Below are positions 43,080 to 51,073 of a stretch of 64,000 nt of DNA, in pieces; the first letter of the stretch is position 1; every line of letters starts with the position of its first letter. Source of the stretch: UBA9676 sp963730065 (GTDB lineage: Bacteria > Actinomycetota > Actinomycetes > Streptosporangiales > Streptosporangiaceae). A program made the position numbers and the translations under genes. The stretch spans positions 304,142-368,141 of the forward strand of contig CAVSQL010000001.1 of NCBI GenBank assembly GCA_963730065.1, in the 5' to 3' direction. The notes under the pieces were generated by a model. That model was not told the origin of the DNA. It was given only the letters and a program-made list of their open reading frames with translations, and searched no databases.

Positions 43080-44141
43080 TCATGGTGCTACCTCGATGGG
43101 TCCTGATGCGCCCGGCCTGACCCACCTGCAGTCCTTCGCTGGCCGAATGGCACTGGATCTGGCCGGCGATGCCGACCCCTCTACTATCACGTATAGGACT
43201 CGTGGCATGTTCACGCCGCCCCAGCGTGCAGAACGGACCCCCGCCGATGACGCTGAGACCACAGACTGGTGGGGGACGCCGTGATCGCCGCGGCAGACAA
43301 TCCGTCGAGACCGGCCGCAGGCTGCGTGCCGACGCTGTCTTGCTGCCGCACTTACCTGGTGGCCGGCCCGTTGGCCGATGCGACAAGGGTGTCTTGGGCC
43401 GGTGGAGCAGCTGGCCGGAGAGGTACAAGTCCACCTTTCGTTGTAGAAAGCGACCAGACCGGCGATGGGCTGGAGCTGACGGATTGGAAAGTCATAGGCC
43501 CAGGCGAGGTCTTGGTGCACGGTGCCGCCGATGCGGATCGACCAGTATCTGCTGGTGGTGCCCTTGTAGGGGCAGGCGGTGACGGTGTCGCTGGCGACGA
43601 GGTGGTTGGAGTTGATCTCGGTCGGGTTGAGGTAGTACCTGGTGGGCAGCCCGGTCTCGAAGACCATGACCGGTGAGGGCGATTCGGCGAGAACCACCCC
43701 GTCGAGCTCGACGCGAACCGGGCGGGTCGAGCGCAGCGCGTCGACCCGCACGTAGGGGTTGCGGGGGTGGACGAACACCTGCTCGTCTTCTTCGAACCAG
43801 GCATCTAGCGCTGCCCAGTCGAATCGGACGGTGCCGCTGAGCCCGGGGACGGGGGAGTCGGTGAGCAGCCGGGCTCCGCCGGGCCGGTGGACCTCGCCGG
43901 CCCGCAGCGCATGGGCCTCGAAGGTGCCGCGGCGGCTCTGCTGGCTGTGGCCCTCCGGGCTGAGAAGGTCGTGGCGGACGTCGGCGAGGGGGATGTAGTA
44001 CTGGGGGTAGTTGGGCCATTCCCACACATACAGCGCCCGGGTGGTGTCGAGTACCTTCTCGCGGGCCAGGAAGGCCCGGATGCGGCGCGGTACCGGTTCG
44101 GTGTGGTTGGCAGTGGCGATCATCGCCGGGTAGTCGTTCAC
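43080..44141 (-). CDS. DUF427 two-domain protein, C-terminal frameshift probable
   Basis: From GTG 44141 (GAGGGAG eight bases upstream). Two DUF427 (beta-tent) domains: first RRIRAFLAREKVLDTTRALY, VWEWPNYPQYYIPLADVR and FDWAALDAWFEEDEQVFVHP; second VRVELDGVVLAESPSPVMVF, TACPYKGTTSRYWSIRIGG, and LAWAYDFPIRQLQPIAGLVA ending AFYNER. In normal members the second domain ends AFYxExVDLYLDG. Here that continuation (VDLYLSGQLLHRPKT) is found in the next frame from about 43440, so one base has been lost or gained; the current frame runs on as unrelated sequence to 43080. Function of DUF427 is unknown. Confidence 0.75.
   Translation of the reverse strand: MNDYPAMIATANHTEPVPRRIRAFLAREKVLDTTRALYVWEWPNYPQYYIPLADVRHDLLSPEGHSQQSRRGTFEAHALRAGEVHRPGGARLLTDSPVPGLSGTVRFDWAALDAWFEEDEQVFVHPRNPYVRVDALRSTRPVRVELDGVVLAESPSPVMVFETGLPTRYYLNPTEINSNHLVASDTVTACPYKGTTSRYWSIRIGGTVHQDLAWAYDFPIRQLQPIAGLVAFYNERWTCTSPASCSTGPRHPCRIGQRAGHQVSAAARQRRHAACGRSRRIVCRGDHGVPHQSVVSASSAGVRSARWGGVNMPRVLYVIVEGSASPARSSAIRPAKDCRWVRPGASGPIEVAP
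43181..43213 (-). promoter_or_regulatory. ECF (SigL-like) promoter h, lipoprotein
   Basis: Minus strand TGAAC, N17, CGTGATAGTAG, 176 bases upstream of the lipoprotein ATG (43005), lying under the shifted tail of the DUF427 gene. Flanks are similar to promoter a. Confidence 0.85.
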
Positions 44142-44326
44142 TGCGAAGCTCCCTCGGTATGCTTCCGGCTTCCTGACGTTGTTAGTGGGCGAGAGTGCCC
44201 GGGAGCTTACGTCCCCGCCTCGCCTCAGCCGCGCAACAGTCGGCGTGGGCGCCCCGCTGCCCATGCAGGGCATGGATCAGGCCGGTGCCCGGCGCTGGGG
44301 TGCGGCAGCCCACGACGTCCTCATCT

Positions 44327-44395
44327 GTGGGCCGGCAAGACGTAAGATCCCTGGCCGCCGCGGACGCCAATAAGGGGCGAGTCAAACAGCGGGGC
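44327..44395 (+). ncRNA. Conserved 5' element 1 (candidate cis-acting RNA)
   Basis: About 69 bases that align with 46852-46919. Shared blocks: GTGGGC, the loop GTAAGA, ACGCCAA, AAGGG, and AAACAGCG, with compensatory-looking stem arms (GGGCCGG with GGCCGCC around the GTAAGA loop). It ends about 89 bases before the start of the monooxygenase gene. No known riboswitch class is recognised. Confidence 0.4.
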
Positions 44396-44482
44396 GACGC
44401 CTCCCCGCCGGCCAGCCCGGCCCTGGGCTACGTGCCGTGTCCACCCTGCAGGCGGATGCCCGCCGAAACTGAGGAGATAGCG

Positions 44483-44785
44483 ATGGTAACTGTGGGACTG
44501 CTGGTCACGCTGGAGGCTAAACCAGGCAAGGAAGACGAGCTCGCCTCGTTTCTCGCTGGCGCCCTGCCGCTTGCGCAGGCCGAGCCCGAGACGATCGCCT
44601 GGTTCGCCATCAAGATCGATGCCTCGACTTTGGGGATTGTTGACGTTTTCCCTGATGCGGGGGGGCGCCAGGCGCATCTGGACGGCCCGATCGCTGCTGC
44701 GCTGATGCAGCGGGCGGATGAGCTGCTTGCGTCGCCCCCCGACATTAAGCCCATCGACGTGCTGGCGGCCAAATTGCCGGCGTGA
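44483..44785 (+). CDS. Antibiotic-biosynthesis-monooxygenase-like (ABM) protein
   Basis: 100 aa from ATG 44483 with GAGGAG upstream. Dimeric ferredoxin-like alpha/beta fold: VTVGLLVTLEAKPGKEDELA, a central ETIAWFAIKIDASTLGIVDVF, and an AALMQRADELLASPPDI helix. Members are cofactor-free oxygenases or stress proteins; none of the catalytic Asn/Trp/His sets can be assigned confidently. It is 24 bases upstream of a flavin disulfide reductase in the same direction, forming a two-gene operon. The conserved 5' element 1 precedes it. Confidence 0.82.
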   Translation: MVTVGLLVTLEAKPGKEDELASFLAGALPLAQAEPETIAWFAIKIDASTLGIVDVFPDAGGRQAHLDGPIAAALMQRADELLASPPDIKPIDVLAAKLPA

Positions 44786-44809
44786 CACAACGTCGCGGAA
44801 GGAGAGGCC

Positions 44810-46255
44810 ATGAGCGAGGGGAAGGCCATGGGCGGCAGGACGTTCGAGGTGATCGTGATCGGGGCCGGGCCGGCCGGTGAGGTACTGGCCGGGCGGCTGG
44901 CCGGGCGGGGCCATGACGTGGCCGTTGTGGAGGCAGAGCTGGTTGGGGGTGAGTGCTCGTACTACGCGTGCATACCGTCGAAGGCGCTGCTGCGCCCGGC
45001 TGAGGCGCTGGCTGAGGCGCGCCGCGTGCCCGGGGCAGCGCAGGCGATTACCGGCGAGCTCGACGTGCAGGCGGTCCTGGCTCGCCGTGACGAGCTCATC
45101 GGCGGTCTCGACGACTCCGGGCAGGTCCCGTGGCTGGAGAGCCGGGGTGTGACGCTGATCCGCGGCCACGGCCGGCTGGAAGGCGAGCGCCGGGTGCGCG
45201 TCGGCGACCAGGTGCTCCATGCGCTCAGGGCCGTGGTGATCGCGACCGGCAGCGGCGCGGCCATGCCGCCGATCCCGGGCCTGGCCAAGTCCAGGCCGTG
45301 GACGAACCGGGAGGTCACTACCGCTAGCAAGATCCCCGGGCGGCTGCTGGTCCTCGGCGGTGGCGTGGTGGGCGTCGAGATGGCCCAGGCGTACGCCACG
45401 CTGGGCTCGCGGGTCACCGTGATCGAGGCCGGGGAGCGCTTGATCGCGGGTGAGGAGCCGTTCGCCGGCCAGCAACTGCGTCAGGCACTGACTCAGCAGG
45501 GGGTCGACGTGCGGACCGGCGTGCGGGCCGAGACGGTCCGCCGGGACGGCCCGGACGTGACCGTGACCCTCAGCTACGGGTCGGCCGTGGCTGGTGATGA
45601 GATCTTGGTGGCGGTCGGCCGGCGCCCGCGGACGCAGGACCTGGGCCTGGAGACCGTCGGCCTGCAGCCCGGGCGGCCGGTCGAGGTCGACGACCGGCTC
45701 GCCGTTCCCGGCCTGCCGTGGCTGTATGCGATCGGCGACGTCAACGGGCGCTCGCTACTGACTCACATGGGCAAGTACCAGGCACACGTGCTCTCGGAAA
45801 TCCTCGACGGACAGCCGGCCACGGCCGGCGGCGATGACACAGCCGTCCCCCGGGTGATCTTCACCGACCCCCAGGTCGCCGCCATCGGGCTCACTCTCAG
45901 GGCCGCCCGCGGTCAGGGAGCGGACGCGCGTGCCTACGACGTGCCCAGCTCGGGCACGGCCGGCGGGACGTTCCACGGGACCGGCACGCCGGGGACCGCG
46001 CGGATCGTCGTCGACGAGAGCCGGGGAGTGATCGTCGGCGCCACGTTCACCGGCAGCGAGGTCGCGGAGTGGCTGCAGGCGGCGACGATCGCCATCGTCA
46101 GCAAGACACCGGTCGAGCTGTTGTGGCAGGCGGTTCCCGCCTTCCCCACCCGCAGCGAGATCTGGCTGAAACTGCTCGAGCGCCGCGAGGCAGATCTCGC
46201 TGCCGAGCGCACAGCCCAGCCCCAGCGGGAACTGGTGGCGCCGGCCCGGCGCTGA
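44810..46255 (+). CDS. FAD-dependent pyridine nucleotide-disulfide oxidoreductase (MerA/Lpd-like)
   Basis: 481 aa from ATG 44810 with GGAAGGAGA upstream. FAD motif VIVIGAGPAGEVLAG (GAGPAG 18-23), redox disulfide GECSYYACIPSK (C49 and C54), NAD motif LLVLGGGVVGVEMAQAYATL, second FAD motif YAIGDVNGRSLLTHMGKYQA. The C-terminal interface has FPTRSEIWLKLLE in place of the HPTxSE sequence of dihydrolipoamide dehydrogenase, so the usual base His-Glu pair is missing. This points to another NAD(P)H-linked reductant role (quinone or thiol reductase) rather than the pyruvate dehydrogenase complex. Forms an operon with the ABM gene. Confidence 0.88.
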   Translation: MSEGKAMGGRTFEVIVIGAGPAGEVLAGRLAGRGHDVAVVEAELVGGECSYYACIPSKALLRPAEALAEARRVPGAAQAITGELDVQAVLARRDELIGGLDDSGQVPWLESRGVTLIRGHGRLEGERRVRVGDQVLHALRAVVIATGSGAAMPPIPGLAKSRPWTNREVTTASKIPGRLLVLGGGVVGVEMAQAYATLGSRVTVIEAGERLIAGEEPFAGQQLRQALTQQGVDVRTGVRAETVRRDGPDVTVTLSYGSAVAGDEILVAVGRRPRTQDLGLETVGLQPGRPVEVDDRLAVPGLPWLYAIGDVNGRSLLTHMGKYQAHVLSEILDGQPATAGGDDTAVPRVIFTDPQVAAIGLTLRAARGQGADARAYDVPSSGTAGGTFHGTGTPGTARIVVDESRGVIVGATFTGSEVAEWLQAATIAIVSKTPVELLWQAVPAFPTRSEIWLKLLERREADLAAERTAQPQRELVAPARR

Positions 46256-46640
46256 GTGTGCATTGCGTTCAGATCAAGATGGACCCGCCACGTTCAAGCT
46301 CCGGAACCAGAAGCCCGCCGGCCGCCAGGCCCAGCCTCCTCCGCTGCCAGTACCGTTCAGCGATCTTCGCCCACAGCGCTGACCAGCAGGCGCTCGCGAT
46401 CGCCCGACGCGACGACGAGCAGCCATCACTGACCAGGCCGACCGTCATCCGAGATCACCGCGCCTCAGCGTTCTACCGAACCGAGGTGTACCACCGGCGC
46501 TACCTCGAGAAGCGGACCGCGCGTGCTGTGCGTCACCATCGGTAAGCGGGACCGCAGCTAGACCCGCAAAGGTACAGAAGCAAGACGGTTACCGGCGCCA
46601 GCTGCCGTCCCTTCCGCGGGGCGGCGACCGGGGAAGCCAA
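46256..46640. other. Post-operon stretch with msrA remnant
   Basis: About 380 bases downstream of the disulfide reductase. Only the msrA remnant entered separately is recognisable. Confidence 0.5.
46357..46545 (+). pseudogene. msrA: C-terminal remnant of msrA (methionine sulfoxide reductase A)
   Basis: The frame reads YRSAIFAHSADQQALAIARR, then TRPTVIRDHRASAFYRTEVY and HRRYLEKR. This matches the MsrA C-terminal half (QYRSAIFxHxxxQ... FYxAExYHQxYLxK). The N-terminal catalytic GCFW motif and about 100 residues are missing. Degenerate relic. Confidence 0.7.
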
Positions 46641-46851
46641 GCCGGAATGACCGCGGCCCGTAGTGTCGGCGCCGCCGCCTCCCACCTGCGGTGATCAGGG
46701 CCGCAGCGGCCCGGGCGGGGCGGGACTGCGTCGCCGGCTCTGCGGCCGGTGTGGCACGCCACGAGTTAACGCCGGTACCGGGTGGCCGTGCCCGCTGTGC
46801 GCCCGGCGTTTACCCGTCTCGACGGCAGCGGGGCCCGCCGCGTTCTCATGC

Positions 46852-46919
46852 GTGGGCGGAGGCGAGGTAAGAATCTCTGCCTCCGCGCACGCCAACAAGG
46901 GACAGCGAAACAGCGTGGC
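46852..46919 (+). ncRNA. Conserved 5' element 2 (candidate cis-acting RNA)
   Basis: 68 bases aligned to 44327-44395. It forms a strong hairpin: GCGTG...CACGC, GCGGAGGC...GCCTCCGC and GAG...CTC with loop GTAAGAAT. It is followed by the shared unpaired blocks GCCAACAAGGG and GAAACAGCG. It ends 60 bases before the ATG of the secreted protein gene. Not a riboswitch class I recognise. Confidence 0.45.
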
Positions 46920-46978
46920 CGCGGTTCGCCGCTGGCCAGGATCCCGGCCTCGCCGCCGGAAGAGCAGGAGAAAATCAG

Positions 46979-48310
46979 ATGAAGATCACCTCACGCCGGT
47001 GGTGGCTGGCGAGCATCGCCGCCGCGGCGGTCGCCGTCTCGGCGGTGCTCGCCACCGTGGCATCCGCCGGGGCGGGCGCGACGTCCTCCCAGCCCGGCGG
47101 CCTGGGCCAGTCATCGGGACTGCTGCCCCGCAATCACCTGACCCTGGAAAGCGCGCTCCAGGTCAACCTGTCCAAGGAGACGGTGCGGCTGCCGCTGTAC
47201 CCGGGCACCGCGCACGGGCAGAAAGTGTGGTACGTCCTGCTGGACGCCTCCGACGCCGGGCTGGCGCACGACCTGGGCGTGAACTACGCGCCCAAGCTCG
47301 CCAACATCGCGATCAGCGACCCGGCCGCGGTGCAGACCGTGACGCTCGGCTCGCCGACGCCGCAGGAGAACCCGTTCGGCCCGGCGACGGTGAATTTCGC
47401 TGGCGCGCCGGACTTCAGCCCGACCCGGATCGCGACGCCCGGGCCGAGCGGGTTCCCGCTGGCCAAGTTCGCTCCCGGTTCTGTGGCCGGCCCAGGGTAC
47501 AGCCCGTTCATCAAGATCGCCGGCTCGGACGTCGTCTACAACGCGCCGATCGTCGCGGTCGGCAACGGCCCCTTCGACGTGGTGCACCACACCAACACCG
47601 AGGACCGCGTCCTGGGCATCCACATCGCGGGCCCGTCCAAGCCCGGCCAGTTCGCCGAGTCGTGGGTGGACATGCTGTTCGTCAAGGGCTTCGACGCCGG
47701 CCAGCCAATCCTCTACCTCAGCACCGACGCCGGCCAGCCGCTGACCGCGGTGCTGGAGCGCTCCACCTACGTGCCCGCGCTGAACAACGCGTCGTTCAAC
47801 GGCGGCGATGACTTCCTCGGGTCGGCCCGCGAGCGGCTGTTCGGCTTCATCAACGGTCAGACCGGCGCCAGCAACCCGCAGGCGCAGGGGTTCGTGCACC
47901 TGGTCAAGGACGGGTTCGCCTCAGCGGACGCCTCCGCCGCTAACACCGCGATGATCAACGCCCTGCGCAACGGCGGGGACCTGCTGAACGTGTTCGGCGA
48001 CTTCCCGACTCTGAAAGACCCCCGGCACGCCGACGCCTACAGCCCGCTGTGGGACGCCCAGCTCGGCCTGTGGACCCCCAAGGCGGTCAGCGAAGGACTG
48101 AACACCCGCCAGATCGACGAGAACGTCGTGTTCAACCTGGCCGCCACCCGGCCCGACCTGCTCACCGGTGTCAACCCAGCCACCGGGCAGCCCGCCCCCT
48201 ACGGCTCGGTCGGGGTCAACATCAACTGCGCGGTGATCGGCTTCACCGCCCAGGCCCCCACCGCCAACCTCGCCCCGCCCGCCCCCAACTCCCAATTCCC
48301 TCCACGCTAA
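46979..48310 (+). CDS. Large secreted protein, unknown family
   Basis: 443 aa from ATG 46979 (CAGGAG upstream). Signal peptide with basic start MKITSRRWWLASIAAAAVAV and cleavage near ASAGA. The mature protein begins LESALQVNLSKETVRLPLYP, has VWYVLLDASDAGLAHDLGV, NYAPKLANIAIS, VVHHTNTEDRVLGIHI, ESWVDMLFVKGFDAGQPILY and ends in a Pro/Ala tail. It looks like two related beta-rich domains. The nearest description is an actinobacterial exported family of unknown function (DUF7482-like; this name is from memory and unverified). Preceded by the conserved 5' element 2 and followed by a strong hairpin terminator. Confidence 0.8.
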   Translation: MKITSRRWWLASIAAAAVAVSAVLATVASAGAGATSSQPGGLGQSSGLLPRNHLTLESALQVNLSKETVRLPLYPGTAHGQKVWYVLLDASDAGLAHDLGVNYAPKLANIAISDPAAVQTVTLGSPTPQENPFGPATVNFAGAPDFSPTRIATPGPSGFPLAKFAPGSVAGPGYSPFIKIAGSDVVYNAPIVAVGNGPFDVVHHTNTEDRVLGIHIAGPSKPGQFAESWVDMLFVKGFDAGQPILYLSTDAGQPLTAVLERSTYVPALNNASFNGGDDFLGSARERLFGFINGQTGASNPQAQGFVHLVKDGFASADASAANTAMINALRNGGDLLNVFGDFPTLKDPRHADAYSPLWDAQLGLWTPKAVSEGLNTRQIDENVVFNLAATRPDLLTGVNPATGQPAPYGSVGVNINCAVIGFTAQAPTANLAPPAPNSQFPPR

Positions 48311-48327
48311 CCACACCCCCACGAGCA

Positions 48328-48356
48328 ACGGCGGGCCCCAAGCCGGGGCCCGCCGT
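48328..48356 (+). terminator. Rho-independent-type hairpin after the secreted protein
   Basis: ACGGCGGGCCCC pairs perfectly with GGGGCCCGCCGT (12 bp) around a 5-base loop, 17 bases after the stop codon. No T-run follows, as is usual in high-GC genomes. Confidence 0.8.
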
Positions 48357-48556
48357 CTCCATCAGTGCGGATGGCCACACCCAGGGCGACGCCAAACCGG
48401 CACTCGCTGCGATGCCGGAGAGCCTTCAAGGGCTGCGGTCACGAGGGCCGCTATGGTGGCGGGCACTTGATCCGCCCGCGGTCTCACGATCTCCCCTGGT
48501 GAGCTGCGCACGGCCACATCTAGGCCCGCGCCGTCAGTGAGGACTACGCACGTGGC

Positions 48557-48940
48557 CTAGCGGATTATGCTCAGGTGCCTCCGGCGGCGCAATGCCGCGC
48601 GTTCGGCGGCGACCAGGCCGCCCCAGACGCCATGCCGGCCGATATCCCAGTGCCGCAGCGACAACTCCAGGCACTGGGCGCGTACCAGGCAGCCGGTGCA
48701 GACGGCGATCGCCGTGGCCGCCTCCCGGCGGGCCTTGTCGGTCTCCACACTGACCGGGAACCACTGGTCAGGGTCAAGGCTGCTGTCAGCGCACCGGACG
48801 TGCCTGATGACCCGGGCCCAGGGGGCCTGATCGGTGAACGGGACGGGCACAGGCGGATACGGCGGCCGGGCAGCGGCCGCGTCTAGAATGTGCGAGGCCG
48901 GCCCGCAATCCGTCGGCGCAGGGGTGCGCGAAACAGCCAT
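48557..48940 (-). CDS. WhiB-family iron-sulfur transcriptional regulator
   Basis: 127 aa from ATG 48940 with AAGGAG upstream. WhiB domain with the four cluster cysteines: HVRCADSSLDPDQWFPV, then AVCTGCLVRAQCLELSL (CxxC...C), and the G[V/I]WGG turn GVWGGL followed by basic AAERAALRRRR. The long N-terminal extension (about 50 residues) is Pro/Ala-rich. It binds a 4Fe-4S cluster and sigma factor region 4 and is confined to actinobacteria. Monocistronic. Confidence 0.93.
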   Translation of the reverse strand: MAVSRTPAPTDCGPASHILDAAAARPPYPPVPVPFTDQAPWARVIRHVRCADSSLDPDQWFPVSVETDKARREAATAIAVCTGCLVRAQCLELSLRHWDIGRHGVWGGLVAAERAALRRRRHLSIIR

Positions 48941-49264
48941 CTGCTCGCTCCTTCCCGGAGATCCGGTACAGCGGGACACCTGGACGCCAGCGAAGCTCCC
49001 GCACCTCATTAGCGCCTCGGCAGGCACCGCTCTTACCGTCGCGGCCGGGGTCAGCGTCCTGGGATTGGTGTCATGGCGCGGCCGATCCGTGCCTTCTGCG
49101 CCGCGCCCTCGCTGCCCAGCTCCGCAACCCGCCCGGCGGGCAGACGCGAACCGGTCATGGTTCGCCAGAGGGTGTCACCAGAGAGCGGGCGCGGCCGCCT
49201 GTCCAGCGGTGAGCGAGGACTGATTGCGGCCTGGCTAAGCGGGGCGCCCAGCAGCGGGTGGCGG
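48941..49264. other. Intergenic, nothing recognised
   Basis: About 320 bases between the WhiB start and the 3' end of the anti-sigma gene. It should contain the WhiB promoter, but no clear motif or gene is seen. Confidence 0.45.
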
Positions 49265-49486
49265 TCAGTGCGCGTCGTCGCGCACCGCGGCTAGCAGCCC
49301 TTCGAAGTCCTCACCGCACGGGCCACACGCGCGCAGATGCGCCGCGATGCCCGGGTACCGCTGCTCCGCCGGGGCGCCGGCAGCGACCAGTTCGGCATAG
49401 ACGTGCAGCATCTCCATCGCCTCGCCGCAGCCCACATCGCGCGGATCAGTCCGCAAGAAGCGGTCCAGTTCTGACCGGCCATTCAT
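49265..49486 (-). CDS. Zinc-binding anti-sigma factor (zf-HC2 type)
   Basis: 73 aa. The motif HLRACGPCGEDFEGL carries the ZAS-type HxxxCxxC, following a helix (MLHVYAELVAAGAP). No membrane segment, so a soluble anti-sigma factor. The ATG overlaps the stop of the upstream sigma gene (ATGA, 49483-49486). It should bind the sigma factor in a zinc- or redox-dependent way. Confidence 0.85.
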   Translation of the reverse strand: MNGRSELDRFLRTDPRDVGCGEAMEMLHVYAELVAAGAPAEQRYPGIAAHLRACGPCGEDFEGLLAAVRDDAH

Positions 49487-50160
49487 GAGCGCCTCGAAGG
49501 TTCATCGTGTAGATACCCGTTAGCGGCAAGAGCGGCCCGGAGCTTACGCCGGGCGTCGAACAACATTTTGTAGATCGCGTTGCGGCTGGAAGCCAGCGAA
49601 AGGACCAGGGTATCCAGCGGGACTTCGTTGAGCACGATCGCGACGAAGACCTCACGCTGCCGCGGGGTGAGTTCGGTGTCCACCGCCCGGCGCAGCGCGG
49701 CGAACAGCTCCCGCCACTCGGCCTGATACGCGGGGTCGAAACCGAAGTGGCCTGGCAGCCGATCCCAGTCTTCGGCGTCCAGCGGCACGCTGGGGTGTCG
49801 CCAGAAGTGCCGCCCGATCTTGGCCGACACCTCGAAGATCACGAACTTGCACGCCCAGGTCGTGAAGCGGCTCTCGCCCCGGAACTGGCCGAGTTTGCCG
49901 GTAATGGCCATCAGCGCATCCGCCGCCGCCTGGCAGGCCAGGTCATCGAGTTCGGGGCCGGAGATCCGCAGTCGCGGCCCGCGCCGGGCGACCTCCCCCC
50001 GGGCGATGCGCACCAGCAGCTCATGCAGCCGTGCCAGCGCCGCCTCCCGCCCCGGGCCAGCCTCGCCAAGCCCCCGCAGCCACTCGGCTGACTCATCATC
50101 AAGCGGGGCAGCGGCAGGGGTCCCGCCCACCCGGGGATCCGCCGGGACCATGCCCACCAT
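49483..50160 (-). CDS. ECF-type RNA polymerase sigma factor
   Basis: 225 aa from ATG 50160 (a second ATG three codons later is possible). Region 2: LRISGPELDDLACQAAADAL, GESRFTTWACKFVIFEVSAK. Region 4: LTPRQREVFVAIVLNEVPLD, LVLSLASSRNAIYKMLFDAR, RKLRAALAANG. Partner of the zinc anti-sigma factor encoded just downstream. Upstream I see no TGAAC-N17-CGTG promoter, so it is a separate system from the 39.9-kb sigma factor. Confidence 0.9.
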   Translation of the reverse strand: MVGMVPADPRVGGTPAAAPLDDESAEWLRGLGEAGPGREAALARLHELLVRIARGEVARRGPRLRISGPELDDLACQAAADALMAITGKLGQFRGESRFTTWACKFVIFEVSAKIGRHFWRHPSVPLDAEDWDRLPGHFGFDPAYQAEWRELFAALRRAVDTELTPRQREVFVAIVLNEVPLDTLVLSLASSRNAIYKMLFDARRKLRAALAANGYLHDEPSRRS

Positions 50161-50388
50161 GCTACCGAGATGCTCCACCCCGGCGCTGTCGGCACAGGCC
50201 CTGGCGGAAGGCATCGCCCAACCCCAGCAGGACTGTCGGTGACGCACCGGTAAGACCCGCAGACCGCGGCGGCACGAACCATGCATGACCCAGACGGCAC
50301 GGCAGAACCCAGGCGACCATGTCCCCAGCGCTCACCCTCGCGCATCCCGGCACCGTTCACCTGCCGACGCTGGCCGGGCCACGCGCAG

Positions 50389-50640
50389 GGCCAGCAAGCA
50401 AACCTCGGCCAGGCCGCCTACCTCTGGGCGCTGCCCATGATCGCCCACTCACCCGCCGCCCACGCCCACTTCACCGCCCGCCGCGAACGCGGCGACAGCT
50501 ACAGCGCCGCCGCCCGCAACCTCACCAACCGAGGCATCGGCATGCTGCACCACTGCCTGCAGACCCGCCAGCACTACAACGAAACCCGCGCATTCCCCGG
50601 CCACCCTGCCCAGCTTGTGACCTCTGACAGACCCTTGGCC
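50389..50640 (+). pseudogene. IS110-family transposase C-terminal remnant
   Basis: Reads YLWALPMIAHSPAAHAHFTA, RRERGDSYSAAARNLTNRGI, GMLHHCLQTRQHYNETRAF, the end of the IS110 transposase C-terminal (Tnp_20) domain (NRLxGxLHxCLxTGxxYDExxAF). The rest is gone. It is not the same copy as the intact transposase 400 bases downstream, whose end differs. Confidence 0.65.
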
Positions 50641-50758
50641 GGCCAGGCCTATCAAGAGACCGAGGCACACCCCCACCCGCACCAGCACGCCACGACCAGC
50701 GGCCAGTGACCTCTTTCGCGCCTCCGGCCGACCAGGCCTGTCGAAAGACCGAGGCACA
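50614..50758. repeat. Two ~53-bp imperfect direct repeats
   Basis: 50614-50668 and 50706-50758 share GTGACCTCT, GGCC[G/A][G/A]CCAGGCCT and GAGACCGAGGCAC / AAGACCGAGGCAC. They sit just after the IS110 remnant. They may be remnants of the element's terminal or subterminal sequence. Confidence 0.55.
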
Positions 50759-50896
50759 ACCCGCTTGACCGCTAACGGCATGCGATGTCTTTCGAGCCAC
50801 GCCACGGCGAGAACCGACAGGCCGGCACCTCGTTCTAAAGCCAGACCGCAGCGCGGCCGGCAGGCGGTTCGGGAGCCAGCCCATCGGACCTCTGAA

Positions 50897-51073
50897 CGCT
50901 ACGGCAAACACCGCAACGTCAACCTCAGTCCCTATTAGATGACATGCATCGGGCCGGGCTGAGGTCGCTGGCCGGGTGCTGGAGACCTCCCCAGCTCAGA
51001 CGCGGGTCAGGCTTGACCGCGTAGGCATTTCGCATGGGGCGCGTGCGCCCCTTCGGAGCGTGAGGAGGTCCCG
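50897..51073 (+). ncRNA. Candidate IS110 bridge RNA region
   Basis: Non-coding stretch directly upstream of the intact IS110 transposase, where IS110-group elements encode their bridge RNA. A hairpin GGGGCGC-GT-GCGCCCC lies at about 51037-51052. Position and family knowledge support this; the RNA itself is not demonstrated. Confidence 0.3.

Noticed and set aside
46979..48310. DUF4331 assignment for the secreted protein
   Set aside because: The family's N-terminal SSHREAP-type motif is absent, so I describe it only as an unknown secreted family.
49265..50160. Possible link of the second ECF sigma factor to the TGAAC/CGTG regulon
   Set aside because: No TGAAC-N17-CGTG promoter upstream, it has its own zinc anti-sigma factor, and its sequence is unlike SigL.
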